In this document: in pieces, positions 44,435 to 52,732 of the stretch
How the letters are laid out: every line of letters begins with the position of its first letter
How positions within the stretch are numbered: the first letter of the stretch is position 1
DNA from: Spirochaetales bacterium
GTDB lineage: Bacteria; Spirochaetota; Spirochaetia; SZUA-6; RPPD01
Assembly (NCBI GenBank): GCA_016929065.1
Contig: JAFGJO010000055.1
Span: forward strand, 64,401 to 128,400
Direction: 5' to 3'
DNA length: 64,000 bases
The notes under the pieces: model-generated
What the model was told of the DNA's origin: nothing
Seen by the model: the letters and a program-made list of their open reading frames with translations, nothing else
The model's database searches: none
Position numbers and translations under genes: made by a program

Positions 44435-45943
44435 TCATTTTTCGGTGCTGGAGTACAGTGACTCGATGTTGTATACATCAATATCCGCATCCTGGAAATT
44501 GCTGAAAACCAGAAGTTTTCCGTCAGAGCTGACATCCAGGCCTGTCGGCTGTCTCCCCCCCTCAATTGCGCCGATGATCTTCCGGCTGGCAACATCAATT
44601 GCCAGTACTTTGCCCGGATAGACACTGGGATACAGATACCCTTCGGGGCTGTTGGGCCCCCGGCAGGATACAAAAAGCAGCTCGTCATTCGGAGTCAGAT
44701 CGATCGTGTTCGGCAGACTGAAAACAGAGTAGGTATGACTCAGGGAAAAAGATGTGGCATCGATTTCGAATATCTTTGAAAACATCATGTCGCTGACAAA
44801 AAGGGTCTTTCCGTTTTTGGTCTGGACGATATGCCGCATGGCAGTTTTCGGTACAGATACACGATTTACTTCTTTCCATGAAGCAGTTTCAAATTTTACG
44901 GTAAATCCGCCCTCGTATGAAGCAATGTAGAGATACCGTTCATCCGGTGAAAATAAAACGCCGCGGGGGACCGAAAGATTTGGAATGACATGTTTTATAT
45001 TACCTGTCGCATAGTCAAGAATCACCACTGAATTTTCCATCCAGTTTGATACCGCAATGCAGTCAAGCTTTTTGCTGTACGCGACGACTTTGGGCATATT
45101 CCCTTTTGAATTTATCTCTCTTGAAAAAACCGGTTCTGCAGGATTCTGTACCGAGTATTCAATGATTCTGGAACGGGTCATCTGTGTGACCAGAAACGTA
45201 TTGGTATGTTCCAGAAAGAGTCCTTCAACAAATCCAAGATATGAAGGAGAAGCTCCGGCAGGTATTTTTTTAAGATAGGTAAGCGACGGCATGTGATACA
45301 CATCGAAGCCTTCATCCGCCAAAAGGGGAATATACAGATATTCGGAATCGGGTGAAAAGACGACCTGTTTCGGCTGCTTGCCGGTCGGGAAAGAACCAAG
45401 GAAACGGATCTTGTTTTCATCGATAAAGGGGAACCGTGTGCCGTACGACGATTGGGGATGATAGATTACTTTCCGTTTTGCAGCGGTCACCTCGATGGCT
45501 TCTGAATAGACTTCTTTCCCGCCGGAGACTAATGTTACTGAATGTGCGCCGTGTTCAAGGCTGGCATGTATCGGAGGAGCAGCTGCAGTTCCATGGTCAA
45601 TACTGATTTGATATTCCCGCGGGGCACAGTCGATGACCATCGCATATTTCTTTTTTACAAGATCGATGGATATCACATTTGTTGCAAACGGATCGTGCAG
45701 TACCGCCGTTGTTTCTATCGGGGTATAATCACGGTGCGAAGCGGTAATGGTGATGCTGTTTGAGTTCGATGTATTCTCATCTTCCGGAACGACCGGCTGG
45801 CCGTCAACCAGTATCAGTGCGTCGTGTGGGGTTGCGTGAATTTTATAGGTGTATTGGCATGAAAAAAGCAGAATACAACACAGCACAAACAGGACAGTAA
45901 AGCGGAAAAAACCGGGGGCACGTGGTGTAATGGTAGTGTTCAT
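44435..45943 (-). CDS. Lipoprotein with YncE/YVTN-like beta-propeller
   Basis: The protein has 502 residues. A lipobox LLFSC sits near residue 29. A PEGA-like section (DALILVDGQPV) precedes seven or so propeller blades with repeated motifs such as VVFSPDSEYLYIP, GVLFSPDERYLYIAS and LTPNDELLFVSC. It is probably an envelope scaffold or redox-propeller protein. It lies 12 bases after the DHH gene and 53 bases before the sensor-kinase gene, so the three form one operon. Confidence 0.8.
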   Translation of the reverse strand: MNTTITPRAPGFFRFTVLFVLCCILLFSCQYTYKIHATPHDALILVDGQPVVPEDENTSNSNSITITASHRDYTPIETTAVLHDPFATNVISIDLVKKKYAMVIDCAPREYQISIDHGTAAAPPIHASLEHGAHSVTLVSGGKEVYSEAIEVTAAKRKVIYHPQSSYGTRFPFIDENKIRFLGSFPTGKQPKQVVFSPDSEYLYIPLLADEGFDVYHMPSLTYLKKIPAGASPSYLGFVEGLFLEHTNTFLVTQMTRSRIIEYSVQNPAEPVFSREINSKGNMPKVVAYSKKLDCIAVSNWMENSVVILDYATGNIKHVIPNLSVPRGVLFSPDERYLYIASYEGGFTVKFETASWKEVNRVSVPKTAMRHIVQTKNGKTLFVSDMMFSKIFEIDATSFSLSHTYSVFSLPNTIDLTPNDELLFVSCRGPNSPEGYLYPSVYPGKVLAIDVASRKIIGAIEGGRQPTGLDVSSDGKLLVFSNFQDADIDVYNIESLYSSTEK

Positions 45944-45955
45944 ATCAAATTTCCT

Positions 45956-47005
45956 TTATAACTGAGGAATCAGCTGATTCCAGCGCGGGTTTATATATCC
46001 CAATATTTTCGCGAAATTTTTGCTGATATCATTTTCAATTACTGTTATATCCTGCGCGCCTGATTTTTGTAAAGGGATATATCCGCCCGCCATGGTTTCG
46101 TGGCCGCCTGCCGTGTCTGTGTTTTTTACCAGTTTTTGTATTATTTTTCCCGCATGAGCGCCTGCCGACGAAACGCGGATGGATACTATAAAATAATCCC
46201 TGAATTTTCCGGTACACAGAACCCGGCCGATTCTTTCATGCCGATGAAAAAAATCGGCCATTTCAGAGACAATTTCCGGATTCGGGACTTCCCCCAGATG
46301 TGTACAGATAATGTTTTGAAATACAATGGCTTTTTTTAACGCAGTGGAAAGTGTAATGAAATATGTTCGCGGCAGTTTCGGGTGTATGATTTCCCCGAGT
46401 GTACGGACATTGCATTTATTATAGACAAAAAGGAATGCCTCAATATCCTGTCTGTTGGCTTCTCTTTTCAGATTTTGTGTCTCGGAGGTGATTGCATAGG
46501 AGAGGGCGGTAGCGAGGTCAGTTCGAATATCCAGACCAGCATACTGCAGCAGATTCACCATCAAGGTTGCAGTCGCTCCTGTATCGGGTTTTATTAATGC
46601 AAAATCGGCCCTCAGGCTGTTTCGCTGTGGATGATGGTCGATGACGATATCGCATGATGCATTATCCGGCAGGGAATTGTTTCCTGCACCCGGCTGCGTA
46701 TCCACTAATGAGATACAGTCATATTTCTGGAATTTGATTCGGCCGATCTGCTTCAGTTTGATTTTCAGTTTCTGGATCATCGCTCTGTTTTCTGCGCGCC
46801 GGATCACTCCGCCGTAGGCAATACTCACAGAAACAGCATATCGCTGAAATACCAGGTACTGCATTGCCCAGGCAGAGGCAATGGAGTCAGGATCAGGATT
46901 GTCATGAAGAATTACCAGAAGGGATTTTTTTTTCACAAACAATTTGTCGCAGAATAGAAAAAAAGTGTGGAGAGAATCTGATGGATACTTGCCTGTCTCA
47001 TTCAT
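45956..47005 (-). CDS. DHH-family phosphoesterase (NrnA/c-di-AMP-type)
   Basis: The protein has 349 residues. The DHH domain has NPDPDSIAS, DTQPG and DHHPQRN; the C-terminal DHHA1-like domain has GHETMAGGYI. Members hydrolyse nanoRNA or cyclic dinucleotides with Mn2+. Which one cannot be told here. First gene of a three-gene operon. Confidence 0.85.
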   Translation of the reverse strand: MNETGKYPSDSLHTFFLFCDKLFVKKKSLLVILHDNPDPDSIASAWAMQYLVFQRYAVSVSIAYGGVIRRAENRAMIQKLKIKLKQIGRIKFQKYDCISLVDTQPGAGNNSLPDNASCDIVIDHHPQRNSLRADFALIKPDTGATATLMVNLLQYAGLDIRTDLATALSYAITSETQNLKREANRQDIEAFLFVYNKCNVRTLGEIIHPKLPRTYFITLSTALKKAIVFQNIICTHLGEVPNPEIVSEMADFFHRHERIGRVLCTGKFRDYFIVSIRVSSAGAHAGKIIQKLVKNTDTAGGHETMAGGYIPLQKSGAQDITVIENDISKNFAKILGYINPRWNQLIPQL

Positions 47006-47218
47006 TCCTGTTCCGCTTCAAGGGATTTCCGACACAATATACTATTTGTGCTGCTCTGTTTTATTGTATGGGTTGTGAGCGTCTTTTTCAAGGGGAGAGG
47101 CTGCATTCTGCGAATAAAAAGTTTTTTTCGTGACATGTTTATCGATGTGTGGTAAAGTTTATTGGAGATATTGTTTTTTTCCCTGACTACGACACAGGAA
47201 TTTTGAGGCTATATCGAA

Positions 47219-48286
47219 ATGAAACAGAAAAATGATCATGTCCATGAACATGAACGGCTCGTCGGAGAAATACTTCAGCATTGTCTGGATATTGATACAG
47301 CTGCCCTCCACATATACCGTGATTTTTCTTCACTCCCCCTGGTTGACGATGTTCTTGCTTTTTTCAAACAGCTTCAGCATGAGGAAGCAACCCATGTTTC
47401 ATACTGGCGGCAGCTGTTAAAACTTTCAAAGGAAGGTTTTGTCATGCAGCTGTTTGAAGATCCCCGGCTGACGCTTCTGGAACTGAAACATGTCCTGCGC
47501 ACCACTGAAAAAATACAGACGGATGTAAAACGGCACCGGTATCGGACCACCGAGGAAATGTTTTATGCCATGCTCCGCGTTGAATATTCATTCCTGTTCC
47601 CTCCTTTTGTCGAATTGTTCCGTTTTGCGGAATTTGTCCCGGACCATATGTCAATGGAAAAAGAGTATGATGACCATATTCAGCATATAGTGAACATGTT
47701 GAAAATCAAAAGCTATCACAATCCGATGCTCATGCTTTCGGGTGAATACATCCAACGGCTCTGGAAAATAACCCGTGAATCCAACAACAAGGGTGTCTTT
47801 GACATGCTGACCGGCGTATTTACCCGGCAGGGATTTTACCAGCACCTGCGGCCTTTAAGTTTTCTTTCAATGCGGCGGGAATTGACGGTTGCCATCATGA
47901 TGATCGATGTCGATTTTTTCAAGAAAATCAACGATTCACTGGGCCACCCGGCAGGTGATGCAGCAATTCGATATGTCGCTGAATATATTCTGCAAAATAT
48001 CAGGAAATCCGATATACTGGGTAGATTCGGCGGTGACGAGTTTATTGTTTTTTTCTCTGATGTACAGGCTGATGCCCTGCTCGATATGGCAGAGAAAATC
48101 CGTGCGGGTATCGCAGCACAAAAGACCGGTTTTGGCAAATTGACCGTGAGCATCGGGATTGCGCTGGATGTCATGACTGATGAACCCGAAAAGCTGGTGG
48201 AGCGTCTGCTGAAAGAAGCGGATACTGCGTTATACGATGCAAAAAACAACGGGCGGAATTGCGCAAAGTTATTCAAGCGTGAATAA
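47219..48286 (+). CDS. Diguanylate cyclase with N-terminal ferritin-like (rubrerythrin-like) domain
   Basis: The protein has 355 residues. The N-terminal 165 residues resemble a four-helix ferritin/rubrerythrin module: LDIDTAALHIY, LQHEEATHVSYW (EExxH), LRVEYSF and EKEYDDHIQHI. The C-terminal GGDEF domain is intact (FGGDEF), with an upstream RKSD inhibitory site five residues before it. It should make c-di-GMP in response to iron or oxygen. GAGG lies 11 bases upstream. No EAL or HD-GYP gene is in the window; the two PilZ proteins could be its readers. Confidence 0.82.
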   Translation: MKQKNDHVHEHERLVGEILQHCLDIDTAALHIYRDFSSLPLVDDVLAFFKQLQHEEATHVSYWRQLLKLSKEGFVMQLFEDPRLTLLELKHVLRTTEKIQTDVKRHRYRTTEEMFYAMLRVEYSFLFPPFVELFRFAEFVPDHMSMEKEYDDHIQHIVNMLKIKSYHNPMLMLSGEYIQRLWKITRESNNKGVFDMLTGVFTRQGFYQHLRPLSFLSMRRELTVAIMMIDVDFFKKINDSLGHPAGDAAIRYVAEYILQNIRKSDILGRFGGDEFIVFFSDVQADALLDMAEKIRAGIAAQKTGFGKLTVSIGIALDVMTDEPEKLVERLLKEADTALYDAKNNGRNCAKLFKRE

Positions 48287-48310
48287 CAGAAAAATCGGAG
48301 AGGGTTGATT

Positions 48311-48661
48311 GTGAAACAGTTTCGGCTTCATTCAATAACCGACATTCATGAAGGGCACTTTCTCAAAGACAGGATTCCCGGAAAATATATTTCACGCGGC
48401 GCGCTCATGTGGGGAAAACCCGGGCAGCGGACACATACCAACGACGGGCCGGACGGAAAAGACTATCATGTTCATGATGACGAAGAGATTTTTGTGGTAC
48501 TCCAGGGAAAGGGAATCATGGAGCTGGAGGGAGATGAATATCCTCTTTTTACCGGTGATGTCATGATCGTGGAGCCGGGCGAGGATCATCATCTTGTCAT
48601 CGATGAACAGGATCCCTGTGTTATTGTATGGTTTCATGCTTCGGATACAAGGCCGGCATAA
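48311..48661 (+). CDS. Cupin-domain protein
   Basis: The protein has 116 residues and forms a single cupin barrel with GQRTHTNDGPDGKDYHVHDDEEIFVVLQG and a second motif DHHLVI; the His residues would bind a metal. Role unknown. GTG 48311 has GGAGAGG 8 bases upstream; TTG 48305 is too close. It follows the diguanylate cyclase gene by 24 bases and is likely co-transcribed. Confidence 0.8.
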   Translation: MKQFRLHSITDIHEGHFLKDRIPGKYISRGALMWGKPGQRTHTNDGPDGKDYHVHDDEEIFVVLQGKGIMELEGDEYPLFTGDVMIVEPGEDHHLVIDEQDPCVIVWFHASDTRPA

Positions 48662-48692
48662 AAAAAACCGGCCGCTTTAAAAAACCGGCCGG
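48661..48692 (-). terminator. Terminator of the DUF4870 gene
   Basis: A G+C-rich stem (CCGGCCG with CGGCCGG) is followed on the minus strand by at least eight T. Confidence 0.8.
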
Positions 48693-48713
48693 CAGAAAAA
48701 ATAATCTGATATG

Positions 48714-49115
48714 TTATTTTGATACCTGCTTTTCGGCAATCTCTCCAATAACAGGAATTTTGAATCCTTCCATCTGGTATGCCTTTATCATGCAGATAAT
48801 GGTAAGAACAATGAAGCCAAGGTATACAACAAGGTTGATCAGGCCGATAATAAATGAGATCGCAAGCCAGGCGCTCGGCGACAATACAAGGCCGACGATT
48901 CCAAAAATAATCGAAAGAATGATAATGACCGCAATCAGCACAACGCCAAGAAGTATTGACTGGAGTGCATGGAACCGCACAAATTTCGAGTTTTTTTCAC
49001 CCAGGAAGAAAATCAATCCGCCGATGATCGAAAACAGATAGGCAAGTAATGCCTCGAGGTTTTCATCCATACCCATACTCGTTTTTTTCCTGGCTTCTTT
49101 TGTTTCTTTTGCCAT
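48714..49115 (-). CDS. DUF4870 (Tic20-like) membrane protein
   Basis: The protein has 133 residues with three to four transmembrane helices and the conserved stretch LLAYLFSIIGGLIFF, FVRFHALQS, then IKAYQME. Family function is unknown. It is monocistronic and terminated by a hairpin. Confidence 0.85.
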   Translation of the reverse strand: MAKETKEARKKTSMGMDENLEALLAYLFSIIGGLIFFLGEKNSKFVRFHALQSILLGVVLIAVIIILSIIFGIVGLVLSPSAWLAISFIIGLINLVVYLGFIVLTIICMIKAYQMEGFKIPVIGEIAEKQVSK

Positions 49116-49275
49116 GATGGCCTCCTTTATTAATACAGCTATAAAAAATAATTTTGGTTACTTAGTTGAGTATAATCCGAGAAATGTTGTTTGTCAAAAA
49201 GAAATAAAAAATATCCTTCCAGTTATGAGGTCTGCTATATATGGATATTTAAAACATGCCTATGGAAATCAATGA

Positions 49276-50313
49276 ATGAAGAGCCAAAAGCTTGTTTGGA
49301 TGAAAATGAGGATGCATGGTTGCATTCCGATTGAACGAGTGATACTATCAAATGCTTCTATGAATGAATCTGTTGGCATTCTGCCGAAAAAATCAACACC
49401 GTATTACGCTTCGCTTTCCGGTCTTTGTGAGGAACTGCAACGTCAAATTGAGCCGGACGACCGGGAATTGTTTGCACAACCATATGAAATGCCGGATCCG
49501 CTGTCGGAGAATATGCATACTGTTTCACCCGGCCTGGTGCACCGGTATCAAAACCGGGTCATTCTTAAAGTAACCGATGAATGTGCGGTTCATTGCAGGT
49601 TTTGCTTTCGAAAAGCTTTAATAGCAGAAAAAAGGGGAGCTCTTTTGGAGAGCGATCTTTTATTGGCAGCGGTGTATATTGCGGAGCATCCGGAAATAGC
49701 CGAAGTCGTATTGACCGGTGGAGATCCACTGATGCTGAAGGATACTCAGCTGCAGTATGTTTTGACTGTGCTGCGGGAGAAACGGCCGGATATTGTTTTC
49801 CGCATCAATACACGGATACCGGTAGTTCTTCCGGATCGGATAACCGAAAAGACGGTGAAAATGCTTGCGGCTTTTTCTCCCTTATGGGTGAGCATTCACA
49901 CCAATCATCCGGGAGAGCTGACTGCGCAGGCATCGGGGTGTATCTCTCTGCTGGCAGATAACGGCATCCCGCTGTTGAGCCAGACTGTTCTGCTCAAGGA
50001 TATTAATGATAAAGCAGATACACTCGAACAGCTTTTTTCACAGCTTATACGGCTTCGGGTCAAACCGTATTATTTGTTTCAGCTCGACTCTGCATCCGGG
50101 ACCAGCCATTTCCGGGTTACAATCGAACAAGGCTTTGAAATCATGAAAGAACTGCGCTTGCGGTTAGCCGGCTATGCACTTCCTGTATATGCTCTTGATC
50201 TGCCGGGCGGTGGCGGGAAAGTGCCGTTGACGCCTGACAGAATTGTTGGGCATGAGGAAGGGTGGATTGTGCTGAAAGACGATGCGGGGAAAGAATACCG
50301 GTATCCGGAGTAA
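49276..50313 (+). CDS. Lysine 2,3-aminomutase/EpmB-like radical SAM enzyme
   Basis: The protein has 345 residues. The radical-SAM cluster motif CAVHCRFC is followed by FRKA, the C-terminal PLP Lys lies in DLPGGGGKVPL, and YYLFQLD/ALDLPGG provide Asp residues that in lysine aminomutase contact the substrate amine. It would move the alpha-amino group of lysine to C3, either free or for EF-P beta-lysylation. No efp or epmA gene is nearby. The start is uncertain; ATG 49276 is used. Confidence 0.85.
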   Translation: MKSQKLVWMKMRMHGCIPIERVILSNASMNESVGILPKKSTPYYASLSGLCEELQRQIEPDDRELFAQPYEMPDPLSENMHTVSPGLVHRYQNRVILKVTDECAVHCRFCFRKALIAEKRGALLESDLLLAAVYIAEHPEIAEVVLTGGDPLMLKDTQLQYVLTVLREKRPDIVFRINTRIPVVLPDRITEKTVKMLAAFSPLWVSIHTNHPGELTAQASGCISLLADNGIPLLSQTVLLKDINDKADTLEQLFSQLIRLRVKPYYLFQLDSASGTSHFRVTIEQGFEIMKELRLRLAGYALPVYALDLPGGGGKVPLTPDRIVGHEEGWIVLKDDAGKEYRYPE

Positions 50314-50410
50314 GAAACCACAGATTTCACCGATTACATAGAAAGGGAAAAGAATTAAATCTTTTCTGTTAACAGCATCTTCAGGTATTATACTGTACAT
50401 CAGGAGAAAC

Positions 50411-50660
50411 ATGGTGAAAAATCAAAAGCTGAGACTGCTGCTGGTCTTTTTTTATTGTATCCGGTACGCAAACCCGGGCGGGAGAACCGGATATAGTCTC
50501 TTACGCAGCAGCTGGAAATTGGGATGAAGTAAGGAAAATCCTGTCTGAATAGACTGACCCGGACATAAATCTAATAGAATATCAAGGAAAATCAACGCTG
50601 ATGTATGCGGTACTTGATAATCAAATTGAAATCGCTGCCGAGTAGATTGCCAGGGGCGGT
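50411..50660 (+). pseudogene. Decayed secreted ankyrin-repeat gene
   Basis: ATG 50411 with AGGAGA upstream begins a signal-peptide-like segment (LRLLLVFFY). One frame on, the sequence reads as ankyrin: EPDIVSYAAAGNWDEVRKIL, then a TAG, TDPDINLIEYQGKSTLMYAV, a second TAG and IARGG. So a frameshift (near a T7 run at 50447-50453) and two in-frame amber stops break the gene, and it ends abruptly before a terminator. This is a remnant. Confidence 0.7.
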
Positions 50661-50667
50661 CAGATAA

Positions 50668-50696
50668 AAAAGCGTTCACCTTTAGTGAACGCTTTT
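50668..50696 (-). terminator. Bidirectional terminator behind tRNA-Cys
   Basis: A 12-bp stem with GTTCAC/GTGAAC core and a 5-nt loop CTTTA is flanked by A/T tracts on both sides. It ends the minus-strand tRNA-Cys transcript and also follows the ankyrin remnant. Confidence 0.85.
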
Positions 50697-50700
50697 AAAA

Positions 50701-50772
50701 AGGCGCCGAGCGGATTCGAACCGCTGCATAAAGGTTTTGCAGACCTCTCCCTTACCACTTGGGTACGGCGCC
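50701..50772 (-). tRNA. tRNA-Cys (GCA)
   Basis: Reading the minus strand, a 7-bp acceptor (GGCGCCG with CGGCGCC), D-arm with GTGGTAAGGG, anticodon loop CTGCAAA (anticodon GCA), and T-arm GCGGTTCGAATCCGC fold into a cloverleaf with discriminator U, as expected for Cys. CCA is not encoded. Confidence 0.95.
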
Positions 50773-50816
50773 GCGGTTTCATGGCAAAGGATTGTTCCTT
50801 TGCCATGAAACCGCGG
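50771..50816. repeat. Perfect 21-bp inverted repeat abutting tRNA-Cys
   Basis: Arms 50771-50791 and 50796-50816 are exact reverse complements with a 4-base loop TTGT. The outermost CC is also the first two bases of the tRNA. Confidence 0.95.
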
Positions 50817-50864
50817 AGTTCCGATTTATCTTATTTACCATATTAAGGAATAAATCGGAACTCC
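50815..50864. repeat. Second perfect 15-bp inverted repeat in tandem
   Basis: Arms 50815-50829 and 50850-50864 are exact reverse complements with a 20-base loop that can extend the stem by CTTA/TAAG. It shares two bases with the first hairpin. Confidence 0.95.
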
Positions 50865-50899
50865 ACGAACCTTTTTTAATATCATTTGATGCAGAAACG

Positions 50900-50928
50900 A
50901 ATATAATAAAAATAGCCTGATTTGTAAA
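50900..50928 (-). promoter_or_regulatory. Minus-strand promoter for tRNA-Cys
   Basis: On the minus strand TTTACA (-35) and TATATT (-10) are 17 bp apart. Transcription would start near 50893, leaving about 120 nt of leader that contains both hairpins. Confidence 0.6.
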
Positions 50929-50962
50929 GGCTTATGCCGCTATTCTGCAGAAATTATTGGGG

Positions 50963-51694
50963 TCACCGGGGGGTGATGACATAGACAATTGTCCCGCGGA
51001 TCGTGGCGGTGCCGGAAACACGGGTGTATTTCCAGCGGTTCACTGCGGTTCGTACTGCCGAGTCAACGTCCGGGTATCCGCATGATTTTTTGATCCCCGT
51101 CACCCGGACAAAACCCGAGGCATCCAGCTGCACCGAAAGCTCCACCCGCAGACGCAGACCCTGCTCGGAAACCCATCGGGGGATGTCTGGTTCAACGCGG
51201 GAAATCGGCTGGCGGGATGCATTATCTTCCCATGAACTTGAGGACGATGATGCAGGGTTGGGCGAAGAAGCTGAATCGTCGGAACTGTTGTTTCCGCCGG
51301 AAGTGTCCCTGTTTTTCAGCATTTCATCCAGGCGGGAGAGACTGCCTTCTTCAAGGTTGGAATCAGGTTTTGTTTCCTCTGTCCGGGGAGCAGTGTTGTT
51401 TGCAGAGGCAGCATTGGTGTTGTTGTTTTTTGGCCCGGATTTCGGTTGTGTATTTTCCACTGGTCCTGAATCCGGGGCAGTGTTTGTCGTTGTTGTGTCT
51501 GTCTGAACCGTCGGTGTAGTGGTGAACATGCTGTCGAGCTCGATATAGATTGGGCCTTCGTATTCCGGCGTCTCCGGTACAATATCACCCAGAAACAAAA
51601 ACAATATGAGAAAAATTACTGCATGCAGAACAGCGGCACTGATGATCCCCACTGCGAGGCGTTCGTTTTCTCTTTCAGATGACTGGTGCATCAA
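50963..51694 (-). CDS. TonB energy transducer
   Basis: The protein has 243 residues. One N-terminal transmembrane helix, a long Thr/Asn/Ser/Pro-rich periplasmic spacer and a TonB C-terminal domain (LRVELSVQLDASGFVRVTGIK, DSAVRTAVNRWKYTRV). It passes proton-motive energy from ExbBD to an outer-membrane partner. Last gene of the five-gene operon. Confidence 0.88.
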   Translation of the reverse strand: MMHQSSERENERLAVGIISAAVLHAVIFLILFLFLGDIVPETPEYEGPIYIELDSMFTTTPTVQTDTTTTNTAPDSGPVENTQPKSGPKNNNTNAASANNTAPRTEETKPDSNLEEGSLSRLDEMLKNRDTSGGNNSSDDSASSPNPASSSSSSWEDNASRQPISRVEPDIPRWVSEQGLRLRVELSVQLDASGFVRVTGIKKSCGYPDVDSAVRTAVNRWKYTRVSGTATIRGTIVYVITPR

Positions 51695-51699
51695 TTCAG

Positions 51700-52110
51700 C
51701 TACTCCTTGTCTGTTTTGGTTTTCAGGTTTGCGACCTTGAATCCGTTTTTCCTGAGGACGTCCAAAACAGATATCATCAGGCTGTAGGAAACATTTGCAT
51801 TTCCTTCGATAATGGCTCCCTTCCTGTCAATCTCCTCAACGGTAACGGTTTTTGCAAGCGCGGCATCGAGTGTTTCAAGAGAATACTTTTTGTCAGCTAC
51901 ATACAGTTCACGTTCTGATACGACCGTCACTACCAGTTTTGTCATGGCGACCGGTTCTGCTGTTGTTGATGTCGGAAAAATAATCGGAATCCCCGGTGTA
52001 ATTAAAAAGGTTGTTGATACCATGAAAAAGATTACTAATTGAAAGACGACATCGATCATGGGAATGAGATCGACATTTGCTTTTGGGACAAGTTTTCTTC
52101 GAAACTTCAT
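51700..52110 (-). CDS. ExbD/TolR biopolymer transport protein
   Basis: The protein has 136 residues with one transmembrane helix and the conserved VDLIPMIDVVFQLVIFFMV, including the proton-path Asp. A periplasmic domain follows. It lies 1 base after the ExbB gene. Confidence 0.92.
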   Translation of the reverse strand: MKFRRKLVPKANVDLIPMIDVVFQLVIFFMVSTTFLITPGIPIIFPTSTTAEPVAMTKLVVTVVSERELYVADKKYSLETLDAALAKTVTVEEIDRKGAIIEGNANVSYSLMISVLDVLRKNGFKVANLKTKTDKE

Positions 52111-52111
52111 G

Positions 52112-52720
52112 TTATTTCCCTTCGGTTAACAGGAGAACCATCTGGTTTACCCGGTTTTCGAGGCGGATAATGATATGATTCACCTTGCTTACCAGATAAT
52201 TGTAAAAGATAATCGCTGGAATAGAGACAATAATTCCTGCGGCGGTTGTCAACAGCGCAACAGAAATATCCCCTGCCAGCAGCGATGGATCCAGCTGGCC
52301 GACGGCTTCTTTGAGCACGCCGAATGCGCCGATGTTTCCGATGACCGTTCCCAGCAGTCCCAAAAGCGGTGCAATATGTGCGATCGTTCCCAGGGTCGAA
52401 AGGTTTCGTTCCAGTTTTGGTATTTCCAGGTTTGCGGCATCCATGATGGCATCCTTGATGATATGGACATCATAATTTTTATGCTCGATACCCACTTTCA
52501 GCAGATTGGTAATGGGGGAAGGACTGCTCTCGCAGATGGCGAGTGCTTCATCATAGTGATGCTTCTCCATGGTGACCTTGAGCCGGTTGATCATCTTGTC
52601 TTCATCAACCCGTATTTTTCGAAAGTACAAAAACCGCTCGATGATAATTCCAAATGCCACTATTGAAAGCGGCATGATAATAAACATGAGCGGTCCACCT
52701 TTGATCATTAATTCCCACAT
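52112..52720 (-). CDS. ExbB/TolQ (MotA-like) proton-channel protein
   Basis: The protein has 202 residues with three transmembrane helices. The conserved block IAHIAPLLGLLGTVIGNIGAF and the third-helix ALLTTAAGIIVSIPAIIFYN are seen. Forms the proton channel with ExbD. Confidence 0.92.
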   Translation of the reverse strand: MWELMIKGGPLMFIIMPLSIVAFGIIIERFLYFRKIRVDEDKMINRLKVTMEKHHYDEALAICESSPSPITNLLKVGIEHKNYDVHIIKDAIMDAANLEIPKLERNLSTLGTIAHIAPLLGLLGTVIGNIGAFGVLKEAVGQLDPSLLAGDISVALLTTAAGIIVSIPAIIFYNYLVSKVNHIIIRLENRVNQMVLLLTEGK

Positions 52721-52732
52721 TGTATGCTCCTT

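Noticed and set aside
50411-50660. TAG codons read as an amino acid
   Set aside because: A frameshift is also present and no suppressor tRNA is seen, so decay is simpler.
50771-50864. Phage attachment site at tRNA-Cys
   Set aside because: No integrase gene and no repeat of the tRNA end; the structure is at the 5', not the 3', end.
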